From the NCBI GenBank assembly GCA_945494785.1, contig CALYVN010000002.1, positions 1 to 64,000 on the forward strand: a stretch of DNA of 64,000 nucleotides, given 5' to 3'. A model generated the notes under the pieces. The model had not been told where the DNA came from. It saw only the letters and a program-made list of their open reading frames with translations, and did no database searches. Each line of letters begins with the position of its first letter. The first letter of the stretch is position 1. Source of the DNA: an uncultured Alistipes sp. GTDB lineage: Bacteria; Bacteroidota; Bacteroidia; Bacteroidales; Rikenellaceae. This document shows positions 29,224-39,039 of this stretch, one piece after another. A program made the position numbers and the translations under genes.

Positions 29224-31770
29224 CTATCCGCATTTGGAGTATCCGCAGGACATACAGGTCAGACAACCGTTTTGGTATGCCATGTTCTCCTGACCGCAGT
29301 GAGGACATTTGCCCTTCGACTTCGTACCGTCCTTGATATACTGTTTGAGCGCACGTTGTACGCCGTTTTTCCACGTGTTGATATTCTCGCTGTCCAGATG
29401 CAGACCATCGATAAGCGATACCACCTTCTCGAGAGGCATGTCGTAACGCAGTACGCCCGAGATAAGTTTGGCATAGTTCCAGAAACTTTCATCGAACAGA
29501 CGCGATATGCCGCCGATTGTGTTGGTATAGCCGTAGCGGTCGTTGTATTGGAAATCGTAACGTTTTGAGCCGTCCTCCTCGCGAACCTTGATGATATTGC
29601 CGTGAACGATTTTCGGCGGAATGTACATGGCATCCTCCTCAATCTTTCCCGTGAAAATCTCGTAAGGGCGACCATCGCGCAAACCAACGAATGCAATCCA
29701 ATTTTCGGAGCCGTTCTTGAAACGGACGATGTCTGCGGGAATCGATTTAGGTCGTTTGCCGTGGTCGGCAGAGCAATCCGATTTGGCTTTGGATTTGTTG
29801 TTCTTATCGACGAGAACGCCCGTGCGGCAACCATCGCGATAGACCGTAACGCCCTTGCAACCGCACTCCCAAGCAGTGCGATATACTTCGGCAACCAACT
29901 CTTCTGTTACGTCGTTCGGCAGATTGACGGTAACGGAGATGGAGTGATCCACCCATTTCTGTATCGCACCCTGCATCTTGACTTTTGCTACCCAATCGAT
30001 GTCGTTGGCAGTGGCGTTGTGATAAGGCGAAGCCTCCACCCATTTTGCAAGTTCGGCATCGGAGATGGTTTGCAGCCGCGATGTGTCATAGCCGTTGATG
30101 CGCAACCACTCGACGAACTTGTGGTGATATACGTTGAACTCCTCCCAAGACTGTCCTTCGTCATCCACAAACGACACCTTTACATCTTTGTCCGAAGGGT
30201 TTATCTTGCGACGACGACGATAAACAGGACGGAAAACAGGCTCGATGCCCGACGTGGTTTGCGACATGAGCGAGGTTGTACCCGTAGGCGCAATCGTCAG
30301 CATGGCTATATTGCGGCGACCGTATTTAAGCATCTGTTCGTAGAGTGCAGGGTCGGCCTCCTTGATACGTTGAATCATCGGGTTGTTCTTCTCCTTGGCG
30401 GCATCGAATACCTTGAACGCTCCGCGCTCGCGAGCCATATCGACCGATTCGCGATATGCCTCCACTGCCAAAGTCTTATGTACTTTTACCGCAAACTCCA
30501 ACGCCTCGTCCGAGCCGTAACGCAGCCCGAGAGCCGCGAGCATATCGCCTTCTGCCGTAATGCCGAGACCGGTACGACGACCTTTGAGAGCCATATCCTT
30601 GATTTTGCGCCACAGATTCAGTTCGACCTGGCGTACATCTGCATCTTCGGGGTCGGACTCTATCTTTTCGATTATCAAATCGACCTTTTCGAGTTCGAGG
30701 TCGATGATGTCGTCCATAAGGTGCATGGCCTTGTGAACATGGTCGGCGAACTTGTCGAAATTGAAGTGTGCCTGCTTGGTAAACGGATTCTCGACGTAAC
30801 TGAACAGATTGACCGCCAACAATCGGCAACTGTCATACGGGCACAACGGAATCTCGCCGCACGGATTGGTGGATACCGTTACGAAGCCTTCGTCGGCATA
30901 GCAGTCGGGAATGCTCTCGCGAATAATCGTATCCCAGAACAAAACCCCCGGCTCCGCCGATTTCCAAGCGTTGTGAATGATTTTGTCCCACAACTTTTTG
31001 GCATCTATCTCCTGTACATATTTCGGATTGTCCGAGTTTATCGGGAACTGCTGTCTGTATGGCTTGCCTGCTTGTGCGGCACGCATAAATTCGTCATCTA
31101 CCTTTATGGAGACGTTGGCACCCGTAATCTTGTTGGTGTCCAATTTGGCATCGATGAATTTCTCGGCATCCGGATGCTTGATTGAGAGCGAGAGCATCAA
31201 CGCACCGCGTCGTCCGTCCTGAGCAACCTCGCGCGTCGAGTTGGAATAACGCTCCATGAACGGCACGATGCCGGTCGAAGTCAGGGCGGAGTTGAGAACG
31301 GGGCTGCCGCTCGGACGAATATGCGACAAATCGTGTCCGACACCACCGCGCCGTTTCATCAATTGTACCTGTTCTTCGTCGATGCGGAAAATGCCGCCGT
31401 AAGAGTCGGCAGGTCGCTTGTGGCCTATGACAAAACAGTTGGAAAGCGAGGCTACCTGAAAATTGTTGCCTATGCCGGTCATCGGTCCGCCTTGCGGAAT
31501 GACATAGCGGAAATGGTCGAGCAAATCGAAAATCGTCTTCTCTGCAAGCGGATTTTCGTATTTGTTCTCGATGCGTGCCAACTCTTTGGCCAAACGCATG
31601 TGCATCTTTTCCGGAGACGACTCGTATATGTTGCCGAACGAGTCTTTCAAGGCGTATTTGCTTACCCAAACGGTGGCGGCAAGTTCGTCGCCGTCGAAAT
31701 ATTTGATTGATTCGGCGACGGCATCCGCATAGTTAACCTTGCTAATCAGCTGACTCTCTTTTTGTTTCAT
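29224..31770 (-). CDS. nrdJ: adenosylcobalamin-dependent (class II) ribonucleoside-diphosphate reductase
   Basis: GGVGHDLSHIRPSG, NPCGEIPLCPYDSC, Zn-finger C-terminus CPHCGQENMAYQNGCLTCMSCGYSKCG. Confidence 0.94.
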   Translation of the reverse strand: MKQKESQLISKVNYADAVAESIKYFDGDELAATVWVSKYALKDSFGNIYESSPEKMHMRLAKELARIENKYENPLAEKTIFDLLDHFRYVIPQGGPMTGIGNNFQVASLSNCFVIGHKRPADSYGGIFRIDEEQVQLMKRRGGVGHDLSHIRPSGSPVLNSALTSTGIVPFMERYSNSTREVAQDGRRGALMLSLSIKHPDAEKFIDAKLDTNKITGANVSIKVDDEFMRAAQAGKPYRQQFPINSDNPKYVQEIDAKKLWDKIIHNAWKSAEPGVLFWDTIIRESIPDCYADEGFVTVSTNPCGEIPLCPYDSCRLLAVNLFSYVENPFTKQAHFNFDKFADHVHKAMHLMDDIIDLELEKVDLIIEKIESDPEDADVRQVELNLWRKIKDMALKGRRTGLGITAEGDMLAALGLRYGSDEALEFAVKVHKTLAVEAYRESVDMARERGAFKVFDAAKEKNNPMIQRIKEADPALYEQMLKYGRRNIAMLTIAPTGTTSLMSQTTSGIEPVFRPVYRRRRKINPSDKDVKVSFVDDEGQSWEEFNVYHHKFVEWLRINGYDTSRLQTISDAELAKWVEASPYHNATANDIDWVAKVKMQGAIQKWVDHSISVTVNLPNDVTEELVAEVYRTAWECGCKGVTVYRDGCRTGVLVDKNNKSKAKSDCSADHGKRPKSIPADIVRFKNGSENWIAFVGLRDGRPYEIFTGKIEEDAMYIPPKIVHGNIIKVREEDGSKRYDFQYNDRYGYTNTIGGISRLFDESFWNYAKLISGVLRYDMPLEKVVSLIDGLHLDSENINTWKNGVQRALKQYIKDGTKSKGKCPHCGQENMAYQNGCLTCMSCGYSKCG

Positions 31771-31991
31771 CGTATATGTATGTAAATATGTATTGAATTA
31801 GTAACAATTGACACAAATTTATAACAAAATTTTTCTCGGTGCAACATTTGTCGGCATTACATTTTCAATAATTTTTCGACAATTCTCCGCAGATTGCCGT
31901 TTTGCGATATACAGACATGTTTTTGCCGTTGTGTCGGGTGCTTAAATTACCGAAAAGTTTTTGTAAATTTGCGACGTTATCTATCGAACGG

Positions 31992-33053
31992 ATGGACTTT
32001 ATCGAAAATATCGAATTGTCGGGCGACAGCCTCTGCCGCATTCCTGTCGTTGCGGGACCGTGCAGTGCCGAGACTTCGGAGCAGTGTATGGCTACGGCCA
32101 AAGCACTTGCCGCGTTGGGTGTTCGGGCATTCCGCGCGGGTTTGTGGAAACCGCGTACCAAACCCAACTGTTTCGAGGGTGTCGGGGCAGAGGGCTTGGC
32201 ATGGCTGACGGCCGTGCGACGCGAAACGGGTATGGCGGTCATGAGCGAAGTGGCAACGCCCGTACATGTCGAAGAGGCTCTGTCGGCGGGCTTGGATGCC
32301 TTGTGGATAGGGGCTCGGACGACAACCAATCCGTTTGCCGTGCAGGAGATAGCAGATGCCCTGCGTGGTGTCGAAATACCCGTTTTCGTCAAGAATCCTG
32401 TTACTCCCGACCTCGCTTTGTGGATTGGAGCGATAGAGCGTTTGTCCAATGCCGGTGTGAAGGAGATTGCGGCAGTCCACAGAGGTTTTGCCGACTATGC
32501 GAACGGTCGGTACCGCAACAATCCGCAGTGGACGATTCCGATTGATTTGCGTCGGGAGATGCCCGCAATTCCTATATTGTGCGACCCGAGCCATATAGGC
32601 GGCAGACGCGAAGCGGTCGAACCGCTGTGTCGCCAAGCGGTGGATTTGGGTTTCGACGGTCTGTTTGTCGAGGCGCATATAGCACCCGACGAGGCGTTGA
32701 GCGACAGCCGGCAACAGATTACGCCGCAGATGCTTGGCGCGATACTCGGTCGGTTGGTGTTGCGCGACGGAGCGACTACCGAAGGGCAGATGATTCGTTT
32801 CCGCTCGGAGATAGATGCGATAGATGCCGCTCTGCTCGATTTGCTTGCGCGACGTATGGAGGTTTCGCGCCAAATAGGCCGCTACAAACGCAGTTGGAAT
32901 GTAGCCGTTTTGCAGTCGGGCCGTTATGCGGAGGTCGTAGCCCGCTTTGTCGAGGGTGCGAAAAGTGCGGGCATGGATGAACAGTTTATCAAAAAAATTG
33001 TCGGAGCGATTCATGAAGAGTCGGTACGGCAACAGTTGGAAAAGGAGGAATAA
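31992..33053 (+). CDS. bifunctional 3-deoxy-7-phosphoheptulonate synthase / chorismate mutase
   Basis: VVAGPCSAETSEQ...FRAGLWKPRTKPNCFEGVG; C-terminal FRSEIDAIDAALLDLLARRMEVSRQIGRYKR. Confidence 0.93.
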   Translation: MDFIENIELSGDSLCRIPVVAGPCSAETSEQCMATAKALAALGVRAFRAGLWKPRTKPNCFEGVGAEGLAWLTAVRRETGMAVMSEVATPVHVEEALSAGLDALWIGARTTTNPFAVQEIADALRGVEIPVFVKNPVTPDLALWIGAIERLSNAGVKEIAAVHRGFADYANGRYRNNPQWTIPIDLRREMPAIPILCDPSHIGGRREAVEPLCRQAVDLGFDGLFVEAHIAPDEALSDSRQQITPQMLGAILGRLVLRDGATTEGQMIRFRSEIDAIDAALLDLLARRMEVSRQIGRYKRSWNVAVLQSGRYAEVVARFVEGAKSAGMDEQFIKKIVGAIHEESVRQQLEKEE

Positions 33054-33058
33054 GGCGT

Positions 33059-33829
33059 ATGACGGCATTGTATCCCGATATAATTTACGGTCCCGTGCAT
33101 TCGCGACGATTGGGGTTGTCGCTCGGAGTGAATCTGCTGCCGTTGCAGTCGAAAATTTGCAGTTTCGACTGTATCTATTGCGAGTGCGGTTGGAATGCCG
33201 ATAATCGCGGGCGGTCGCGGTTCAATTCGCGCGAGAGTGTCCGTGAGGCTTTGCTGGAGCATCTGCGGGCAATGGCTGCGGACGGAGCATTGCCCGATGT
33301 CATCACCTTTGCGGGCAATGGCGAGCCGACCATGCACCCCGATTTCGAGGCCGTTATAGACGATACGCTGGCTTTGCGCGACGAATTTGCACCGTCGGCC
33401 AAGGTGTCGGTGTTGAGCAATGCCACGCAGATTGGGCGCGAGAGTGTCAGGCGGGCTTTGTTGCGCGTGGACAACAATATACTGAAATTGGATTCGGCTT
33501 TCGATGCTACGGTAAGGGTGATGAACAACCCGTGCGGCGAGTACTCCGTGGCGCAGGTGGTCGAAAACATGAAACTCTTCGAAGGCAGATTGGTCGTGCA
33601 GACGATGTTCCTGCGCGGAGAGTTCAACGGGGCGCATTTCGACAATACGACCGAACGGGAGGTTGAGGCATGGCTCGCTCTCGTGCGTGAGATTGCTCCC
33701 CAAAGCGTGATGGTCTATTCTATTGCGCGGGATACTCCGTGCCACACGCTCTGCAAGGTGTCGCACGAGGAGTTGGCGCGGATTGCCGAGCGCGTCGGGG
33801 CATTGGGCATCGCATGCTCGGTGGCGTAG
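33059..33829 (+). CDS. radical SAM protein
   Basis: YGPVHSRRLGLSLGVNLLPLQSKICSFDCIYCECG; TFAGNGEPTMHPDFE. Confidence 0.88.
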   Translation: MTALYPDIIYGPVHSRRLGLSLGVNLLPLQSKICSFDCIYCECGWNADNRGRSRFNSRESVREALLEHLRAMAADGALPDVITFAGNGEPTMHPDFEAVIDDTLALRDEFAPSAKVSVLSNATQIGRESVRRALLRVDNNILKLDSAFDATVRVMNNPCGEYSVAQVVENMKLFEGRLVVQTMFLRGEFNGAHFDNTTEREVEAWLALVREIAPQSVMVYSIARDTPCHTLCKVSHEELARIAERVGALGIACSVA

Positions 33830-33936
33830 AGTGGCAGGTATCTCTGTTTTTTGCAAAAATTTAGTTCGTTCGAACGGTCGGCAAATCCGAAAAAAATACT
33901 ATTTTTGCAGTAACCTGTTTGTAAATATATCGTTAT

Positions 33937-35265
33937 ATGCAACAAATTGAAGCGTGGACGCTGATTCCTTTTGCGATTATGTTGCTCGTAATCGCCATTG
34001 CACCCCTTATCATCGAAGAGAGGTGGGAGAAGAATATCAACAAAATGATTTGCGTATTGGTGCTCTCGATTCCGACGGCATGCTATATGGCATATATCGG
34101 CTTGGGCGAAAAGATAGTTGAGCAACTGTTGTACGACTATCTGCCGTTTATCGTTTTGCTGGGTGCGCTCTTTGTGGTAACGGGCGGTATCCATATCAAA
34201 TATAATATGGTGGCGAATCCGCTCGTCAATACCATCGTGTTGTTCGTCGGTTTCAATCTGGCATCGTTTATCGGAACAACGGGCGCGGCGATGTTGCTGA
34301 TTCGTCCGCTGCTCGAAATCAACAAAAGCCGTCTCTACAAGGCGCATACCGTCTGCTTCTTCATCGCATTGGTGGCCAACTGCGGCGGAGTGTTGTCGCC
34401 GTTGGGCGATCCGCCGTTGTTTTTGCTCTATCTGCGCGGTGCGGAGTTCGATTGGTTCCGCTCGATGTTCCTCGAATGGGCATTTGTCGGCGGTGCGTTG
34501 CTGATAATATACAACATCGTAGACCACTTCTACTATCGCAAGGAACGGCGTATGCTTGCTGCCGACAAAGCCGTTGCGGGCGACGAGGAATCGAGCGAGT
34601 TGGACGAGCCTCTGCAACTTTCGATTGGCGGTGCGATAAATGTATTCTATGTGGCTGCAATCGTTACTGCCGTAGCACTCGTCAATCCGACGCATATCCC
34701 TGCCATGGGGGCAGAGGATGCTCCGCTTTATATCAAATTCCTGCGCGAAATCATATTGGTCGGCATCATTTTGCTTTCGCTCCTGACGACTTCGAAGCGT
34801 GTGCGCAAGGCCAACAACTTCTCGTGGGACCCTATCGAGGAGGTCGCCATATTGTTCATCGGCATATTTACCACGATGACCCCTGCGCTGATATTCCTTA
34901 ACATGCACGCTGCTTCGTTGGGCTTGTCCGAGCCTTGGCAATTTTTCTACTCGACGGGTCTGCTGTCGTCGTTTCTCGACAATGCACCCACTGCCGTTGC
35001 ATTCCATACGGTGGCGTTGGGCTTGCCTGCTGCCGACGGTGCCGTACTCGTGGCAGGTGTGTCGGAGCAACTGTTGAGGGCTATTGCATTGGGTGCGGTA
35101 TTCTTCGGTGCATTGACATATATAGGCAACGGCCCAAACTTTATGGTCAAGGCGATTGCCGAGAAGGAGGGTGTGAAGATGCCGTCGTTCCTCGGATATA
35201 TGTTCAAATTTTCGCTGATTGTTCTGTTGCCGATTTATGCGATAATGCAACTGATATTCTTTTAG
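33937..35265 (+). CDS. nhaD: NhaD-family sodium:proton antiporter
   Basis: ~12 TM; CGGVLSPLGDPPLFLLYLRG; FLDNAPTAVAFHTVALG. Confidence 0.88.
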   Translation: MQQIEAWTLIPFAIMLLVIAIAPLIIEERWEKNINKMICVLVLSIPTACYMAYIGLGEKIVEQLLYDYLPFIVLLGALFVVTGGIHIKYNMVANPLVNTIVLFVGFNLASFIGTTGAAMLLIRPLLEINKSRLYKAHTVCFFIALVANCGGVLSPLGDPPLFLLYLRGAEFDWFRSMFLEWAFVGGALLIIYNIVDHFYYRKERRMLAADKAVAGDEESSELDEPLQLSIGGAINVFYVAAIVTAVALVNPTHIPAMGAEDAPLYIKFLREIILVGIILLSLLTTSKRVRKANNFSWDPIEEVAILFIGIFTTMTPALIFLNMHAASLGLSEPWQFFYSTGLLSSFLDNAPTAVAFHTVALGLPAADGAVLVAGVSEQLLRAIALGAVFFGALTYIGNGPNFMVKAIAEKEGVKMPSFLGYMFKFSLIVLLPIYAIMQLIFF

Positions 35266-35273
35266 TCGGTCGC

Positions 35274-35564
35274 CTACCGTACCAAAATATCGGCAACCAG
35301 ATTTACTCCCGATTGGGCATTTATCGCCCTGACGAGAGCATCGCGCTGCATCATCAACTCTTTGCGCACGACGCCCGACTGCACGTGTACATGGAGCGTT
35401 CCTTTTACCAGACGCACTTGCAGGGTCTGTTCGGCTATGGCCGTACCGACCACCTTGCGCCAAGTCTCGGGCAGAGAGCCTTCGGCGATTTTTGCCCTGA
35501 TGTCGGGGCTGTTGAAAATTTCGTCGATATATTTCCCTATCGGTTGCGGGTCGGTGCGTTTCAT
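35274..35564 (-). CDS. DUF721 (DciA-like) protein
   Basis: Small protein translationally coupled to recF; ETWRKVVGTAIAEQTLQVRLVKGTLHVHVQSGVVRKELMMQRDALV. Confidence 0.82.
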   Translation of the reverse strand: MKRTDPQPIGKYIDEIFNSPDIRAKIAEGSLPETWRKVVGTAIAEQTLQVRLVKGTLHVHVQSGVVRKELMMQRDALVRAINAQSGVNLVADILVR

Positions 35565-36649
35565 TGCAGTACTTTTCCGTAATTTACATCGAATATCTTA
35601 TGCCGGCAACCCGAAGCGTCGAGCAGCCGTTTCATGCGCTCGTGATTGCAGTCGGTGATGAAAATCTGACCGAATCGTTCGGTTGCCACGATTTTCAGCA
35701 ACTCCGCCACACGTCCTTCGTCCAACTTGTCGAACACGTCGTCCAACAGCAAAATCGGTGTCTCGCCGAAACACTCGGTGATGATTCGGTATTGCGCAAG
35801 TTTCAACGCGATGATGAACGATTTTTGTTGCCCTTGCGAGCCGTATTTGCGCAACGGTAATCCGCCTATGCGGAACGACAAATCGTCGCGATGAATGCCT
35901 GAGGTCGTAAAGCCGTTTACTCGGTCGCGTTCGCGTGCCGAGAGCAGCAGTTCGGCCATCGGTGCGCTTTCCAACTCCGATTTGTATGTCAGTTCGACCT
36001 GCTCTCTGTCGCCCGACAACAAAGCGTAAAATTCGGCAACGGCAGGGTGGAGTGCTTCGGCTGTTTCGCGCCGTTTGGCATATATCTTTTCGCCTGCGGC
36101 AACAAGTTGCGCATCGTAAATCTGCAACATCTGCTCGTCGGCAGAGGTTTTCAGCAGTTTGTTGCGCTCGGCCAATACCGAATTGTACCTTATCATGGTG
36201 GCAAGGTATTCGTGGTCGAGTTGCGAGATGAAACTGTTGAGGTAACGGCGACGCTCCTCGGCAGCATCGCAAATCAAAGCGGTGTCGGCAGGCGAGACGA
36301 TGACGACGGGAATGAGACCGATGTGGTCGGAAAGCCGTTCGTATGCCTTGCCGTTGCGCTTGATTGTCTTGGCCGCGCCGCGTGTGAACGAACAACTTAT
36401 CTGCTCGCGCCGGCCTGCGGAGTTGAGATATTCGCCGTCGATAACGAAAAATTGTTCGCCATGCCTTACACACTGTCCGTCGCTCATGGGCAGAGAGGAT
36501 TTGCACATCGACAGATAGTAAATCGAGTCGATGATGTTGGTTTTGCACGTTCCGTTGTCGCCGACGAAACAGTTTATGCCCTCATCGAACGGCAATATCT
36601 CCTGCACGAGATTTTTGAAATTGATGAGCGATAGTTTTTTGAGCAGCAT
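35561..36649 (-). CDS. recF: DNA replication/repair protein RecF
   Basis: FVGDNGTCKTNIIDSIYYL; SQGQQKSFIIALKLAQ; LLLDDVFDKLDEGRV. Confidence 0.96.
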   Translation of the reverse strand: MLLKKLSLINFKNLVQEILPFDEGINCFVGDNGTCKTNIIDSIYYLSMCKSSLPMSDGQCVRHGEQFFVIDGEYLNSAGRREQISCSFTRGAAKTIKRNGKAYERLSDHIGLIPVVIVSPADTALICDAAEERRRYLNSFISQLDHEYLATMIRYNSVLAERNKLLKTSADEQMLQIYDAQLVAAGEKIYAKRRETAEALHPAVAEFYALLSGDREQVELTYKSELESAPMAELLLSARERDRVNGFTTSGIHRDDLSFRIGGLPLRKYGSQGQQKSFIIALKLAQYRIITECFGETPILLLDDVFDKLDEGRVAELLKIVATERFGQIFITDCNHERMKRLLDASGCRHKIFDVNYGKVLQ

Positions 36650-36823
36650 TGCATTGTCCCTCCGAGGTCAAAAGTACTAATTTTTGTCGAACAATCCGCC
36701 TGTGTTCAAAAAAAAGTGCGGCAATATCCGTTTATTGCATAAAAAAATGTATTTTTGTCATTTGAATCGCACAATGCCGATTTAGCAATGCAATAAATAA
36801 TAAATTAAAAATAGTTACAAGTT

Positions 36824-37510
36824 ATGGCAAAAAACGAAACACGCGCACAAGAGGTTGCGGTAGCCGAAGCAGTAAGTCGCACCGAAACTTTTTTTGAAAA
36901 CAACGGCAAGAAGGTCGTAATCGCATTGGTTGTACTCGTATTGATTGTAGCGGCAGGTTACGCCTACAAGAAACTCGTTATCGACCGCAATGCCGAACGG
37001 GCAGCCGAACTTATCGTCGAGGCACAGTACAATTTCGAGGGAGCGACTCCCGATTATTCGCTCGCTCTCAACGGCGACGACAACGTGGCAGGTTTTCTGA
37101 ACGTGATAGAGCAGTACGGCTCCACTCCTGCCGGCAATCTTGCAAAGCACTATGCCGGTATTTGCTACCTTCGCTTGGGCGATAAGGAGAATGCCGCAAA
37201 GTATCTGGCGGATTACAAAGAGGTAGCGGGCATTCCTGCCGCTATCGTCAATGCGCAGAATTTGGGCTTGCGCGGCGATATCGCAGCCGACAACGGCGAC
37301 TATGCCGAAGCCGTGAAACTTTACAAGAAGGCTGTCGCTGCATCGGACAACGAATTTACCGCTCCGCTCTACCTCTATAAAGAGGGTTTGGCTCTGATTG
37401 CCTTGGGCAACAAGGATGAAGCGGTAAAGTGCTTGGAGCGCATTTCGACGGAGTATCCGTCTGCGGTCGAGGCTCGCGAAGCAGAGAAACTGCTCGGTGC
37501 AACGGAATAA
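36824..37510 (+). CDS. membrane-anchored TPR protein (YfgM-like)
   Basis: N-terminal TM KKVVIALVVLVLIVAAGYAYKK; TPR-like repeats. Confidence 0.75.
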   Translation: MAKNETRAQEVAVAEAVSRTETFFENNGKKVVIALVVLVLIVAAGYAYKKLVIDRNAERAAELIVEAQYNFEGATPDYSLALNGDDNVAGFLNVIEQYGSTPAGNLAKHYAGICYLRLGDKENAAKYLADYKEVAGIPAAIVNAQNLGLRGDIAADNGDYAEAVKLYKKAVAASDNEFTAPLYLYKEGLALIALGNKDEAVKCLERISTEYPSAVEAREAEKLLGATE

Positions 37511-37540
37511 CGCGGCATACAGACTAATTTTACTCCCGCC

Positions 37541-37957
37541 ATGTTGTCTCCGTCAGAGGTACGTTTGGGTATAGTAGTGGTCAGAAATCGACATCGTCAT
37601 ATTCTCGATGTCGTAAAGGATGTCTATACTCCGTTGTTGCGTCGCGGATGTCAGGAGTCGAATCTGCAACTGAAATATGTGCCGACCGATTTCGATATTA
37701 CGCTCGGCGTGCTGTTCTTTGCCGAATATACGGATGTGGACGGCGTGATAGTCGTCGGGGACGGATACGATGCAACGGTGGCAAAATCGGTACTGGATTT
37801 GCAGATACAGTGGAATATGCCTGTCGAATACCGTTTCGACGGAGCCGATACGGGCGACGGTTGCCACGTGGTAGAGATGGTGCAGTTGCAGAGCGAAATG
37901 GTCGCCGATGTTCCGGAGGAGAAGACGCCCGCTTCGCGCCGCGAGAGTATCAACTAA
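37541..37957 (+). CDS. divergent lumazine-synthase-like (RibH fold) protein
   Basis: LGIVVVRNRHRHILDVVKD...VPTDFDITLGVLFFAEYTDVDGVIVVGDG aligns by eye to RibH VPGxxELPLAA...DAVIxLGxV, but the GxTxHFxYV catalytic segment is missing. Confidence 0.55.
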   Translation: MLSPSEVRLGIVVVRNRHRHILDVVKDVYTPLLRRGCQESNLQLKYVPTDFDITLGVLFFAEYTDVDGVIVVGDGYDATVAKSVLDLQIQWNMPVEYRFDGADTGDGCHVVEMVQLQSEMVADVPEEKTPASRRESIN

Positions 37958-38029
37958 CGGTGCGTGACAATCGCAAACTGTTGCGTTACGCTCGGATTGG
38001 TTTGCACGCCTTGACAGGGGGTGAAAAAT

Positions 38030-38062
38030 AGAGGGTCGGTGTTGATAACCGACCCTCTTTTT
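38030..38062 (+). terminator. intrinsic terminator
   Basis: AGAGGGTCGGT-gttgata-ACCGACCCTCT-TTTT. Confidence 0.88.
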
Positions 38063-38211
38063 GTGCCTTGTCCGACGATATTGCAGCCTTCATCGGCGCG
38101 TTGCAGGTCAATCTGTGGGTGCGATGCGATATTTTTTCAATAAAATGCCCGCTATTTTTGCAGAATAAAAATTTTTATTACCTTTGCACTCGCTTTACTT
38201 GTAAAGCCGAA

Positions 38212-38295
38212 GCCCAGATGGCGGAATCGGTAGACGCGCTGGTCTCAAACACCAGTAGGTTCACCCCTGTGCCGGTTCGACCCCGGCTCTGGGTA
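38212..38295 (+). tRNA. tRNA-Leu (anticodon CAA)
   Basis: GCCCAGA...TCTGGGT-A acceptor; CTGGT-CTCAAAC-ACCAG anticodon arm; variable arm; GGTTCGACC T-arm; TACCTTTG promoter upstream. Confidence 0.93.
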
Positions 38296-38299
38296 CAGA

Positions 38300-38344
38300 G
38301 ATAAATCGGTAACAATCTGTGTTATACAGTGTTACCGATTTATC
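38300..38344. terminator. 15-bp perfect inverted repeat, bidirectional terminator between tRNA-Leu and HAD gene
   Basis: GATAAATCGGTAACA...TGTTACCGATTTATC-TTTT. Confidence 0.8.
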
Positions 38345-38360
38345 TTTTGTGTTTTTGGCG

Positions 38361-39035
38361 TTATTTTGTCCGCTTTTTCAACGCTTCGGCGAGCGAAGCC
38401 AATGTCATGCCCGTAAAATCCTTGACGACAATGTCTGCTCCTGCATCGGCGAGTACCTTGGCGGGCAGGGTGGTGGTGATGCCCACTGCGGCGCAACCTG
38501 CTGCACAAGCAGCCTCTATACCTGGGATGCCGTCCTCGAACACCACGCAATCGGTAGGTGCGAGATTGAGCCGTTCGCAGGCTTTGAGGAATATCTCGGG
38601 GTCGGGTTTGCAGTGTGTTACGTCGTCGGCACAGACGCAGGCTGCAATGCGGTCGTGCAGATTGGTCTCGCGCATGATGAACTCCACGTTGATACGCGGA
38701 CCTGCCGAGCCTATGGCGCACTTTATGCCGCTGTGTACCGCCTCGTCGAGCAGCGTGTCGAGACCGTCGGTAAGGCAGACGTGTCCCGAATAGAGTTCGC
38801 GGTAAATATCCTCCTTCTCCTTGACCAGAAAATCGCAACCGTAACGAGCCAGCGTCTCGGCATCGACGATTTCGGGGAAGATGTCGAAGGTGTTCCAACC
38901 GTAATAGCGCGAATCGACAGGTCGCAAAAATTTGTAGCCATGGCGTCGTGCCTGCTCGTCGAAAGCGGCGAAATGGTACGCTATGTTGTCTATGAGCGTG
39001 CCATCCATGTCGAAGATAAAGCCTTTGATATTCAT
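38361..39035 (-). CDS. HAD-family phosphatase
   Basis: IKGFIFDMDGTLIDNIAYHF...CVVFEDGIPGIEAACAAG. ORF extends to 39047 (alternative ATG). Confidence 0.88.
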   Translation of the reverse strand: MNIKGFIFDMDGTLIDNIAYHFAAFDEQARRHGYKFLRPVDSRYYGWNTFDIFPEIVDAETLARYGCDFLVKEKEDIYRELYSGHVCLTDGLDTLLDEAVHSGIKCAIGSAGPRINVEFIMRETNLHDRIAACVCADDVTHCKPDPEIFLKACERLNLAPTDCVVFEDGIPGIEAACAAGCAAVGITTTLPAKVLADAGADIVVKDFTGMTLASLAEALKKRTK

Positions 39036-39039
39036 TGTA

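Noticed and set aside
31771-31860. Possible cobalamin riboswitch upstream of nrdJ
   Set aside because: Upstream region is short and AT-rich; no B12-box-like sequence seen.
38068-38304. 78-aa ORF spanning the tRNA-Leu gene
   Set aside because: Overlaps a complete tRNA cloverleaf; spurious.
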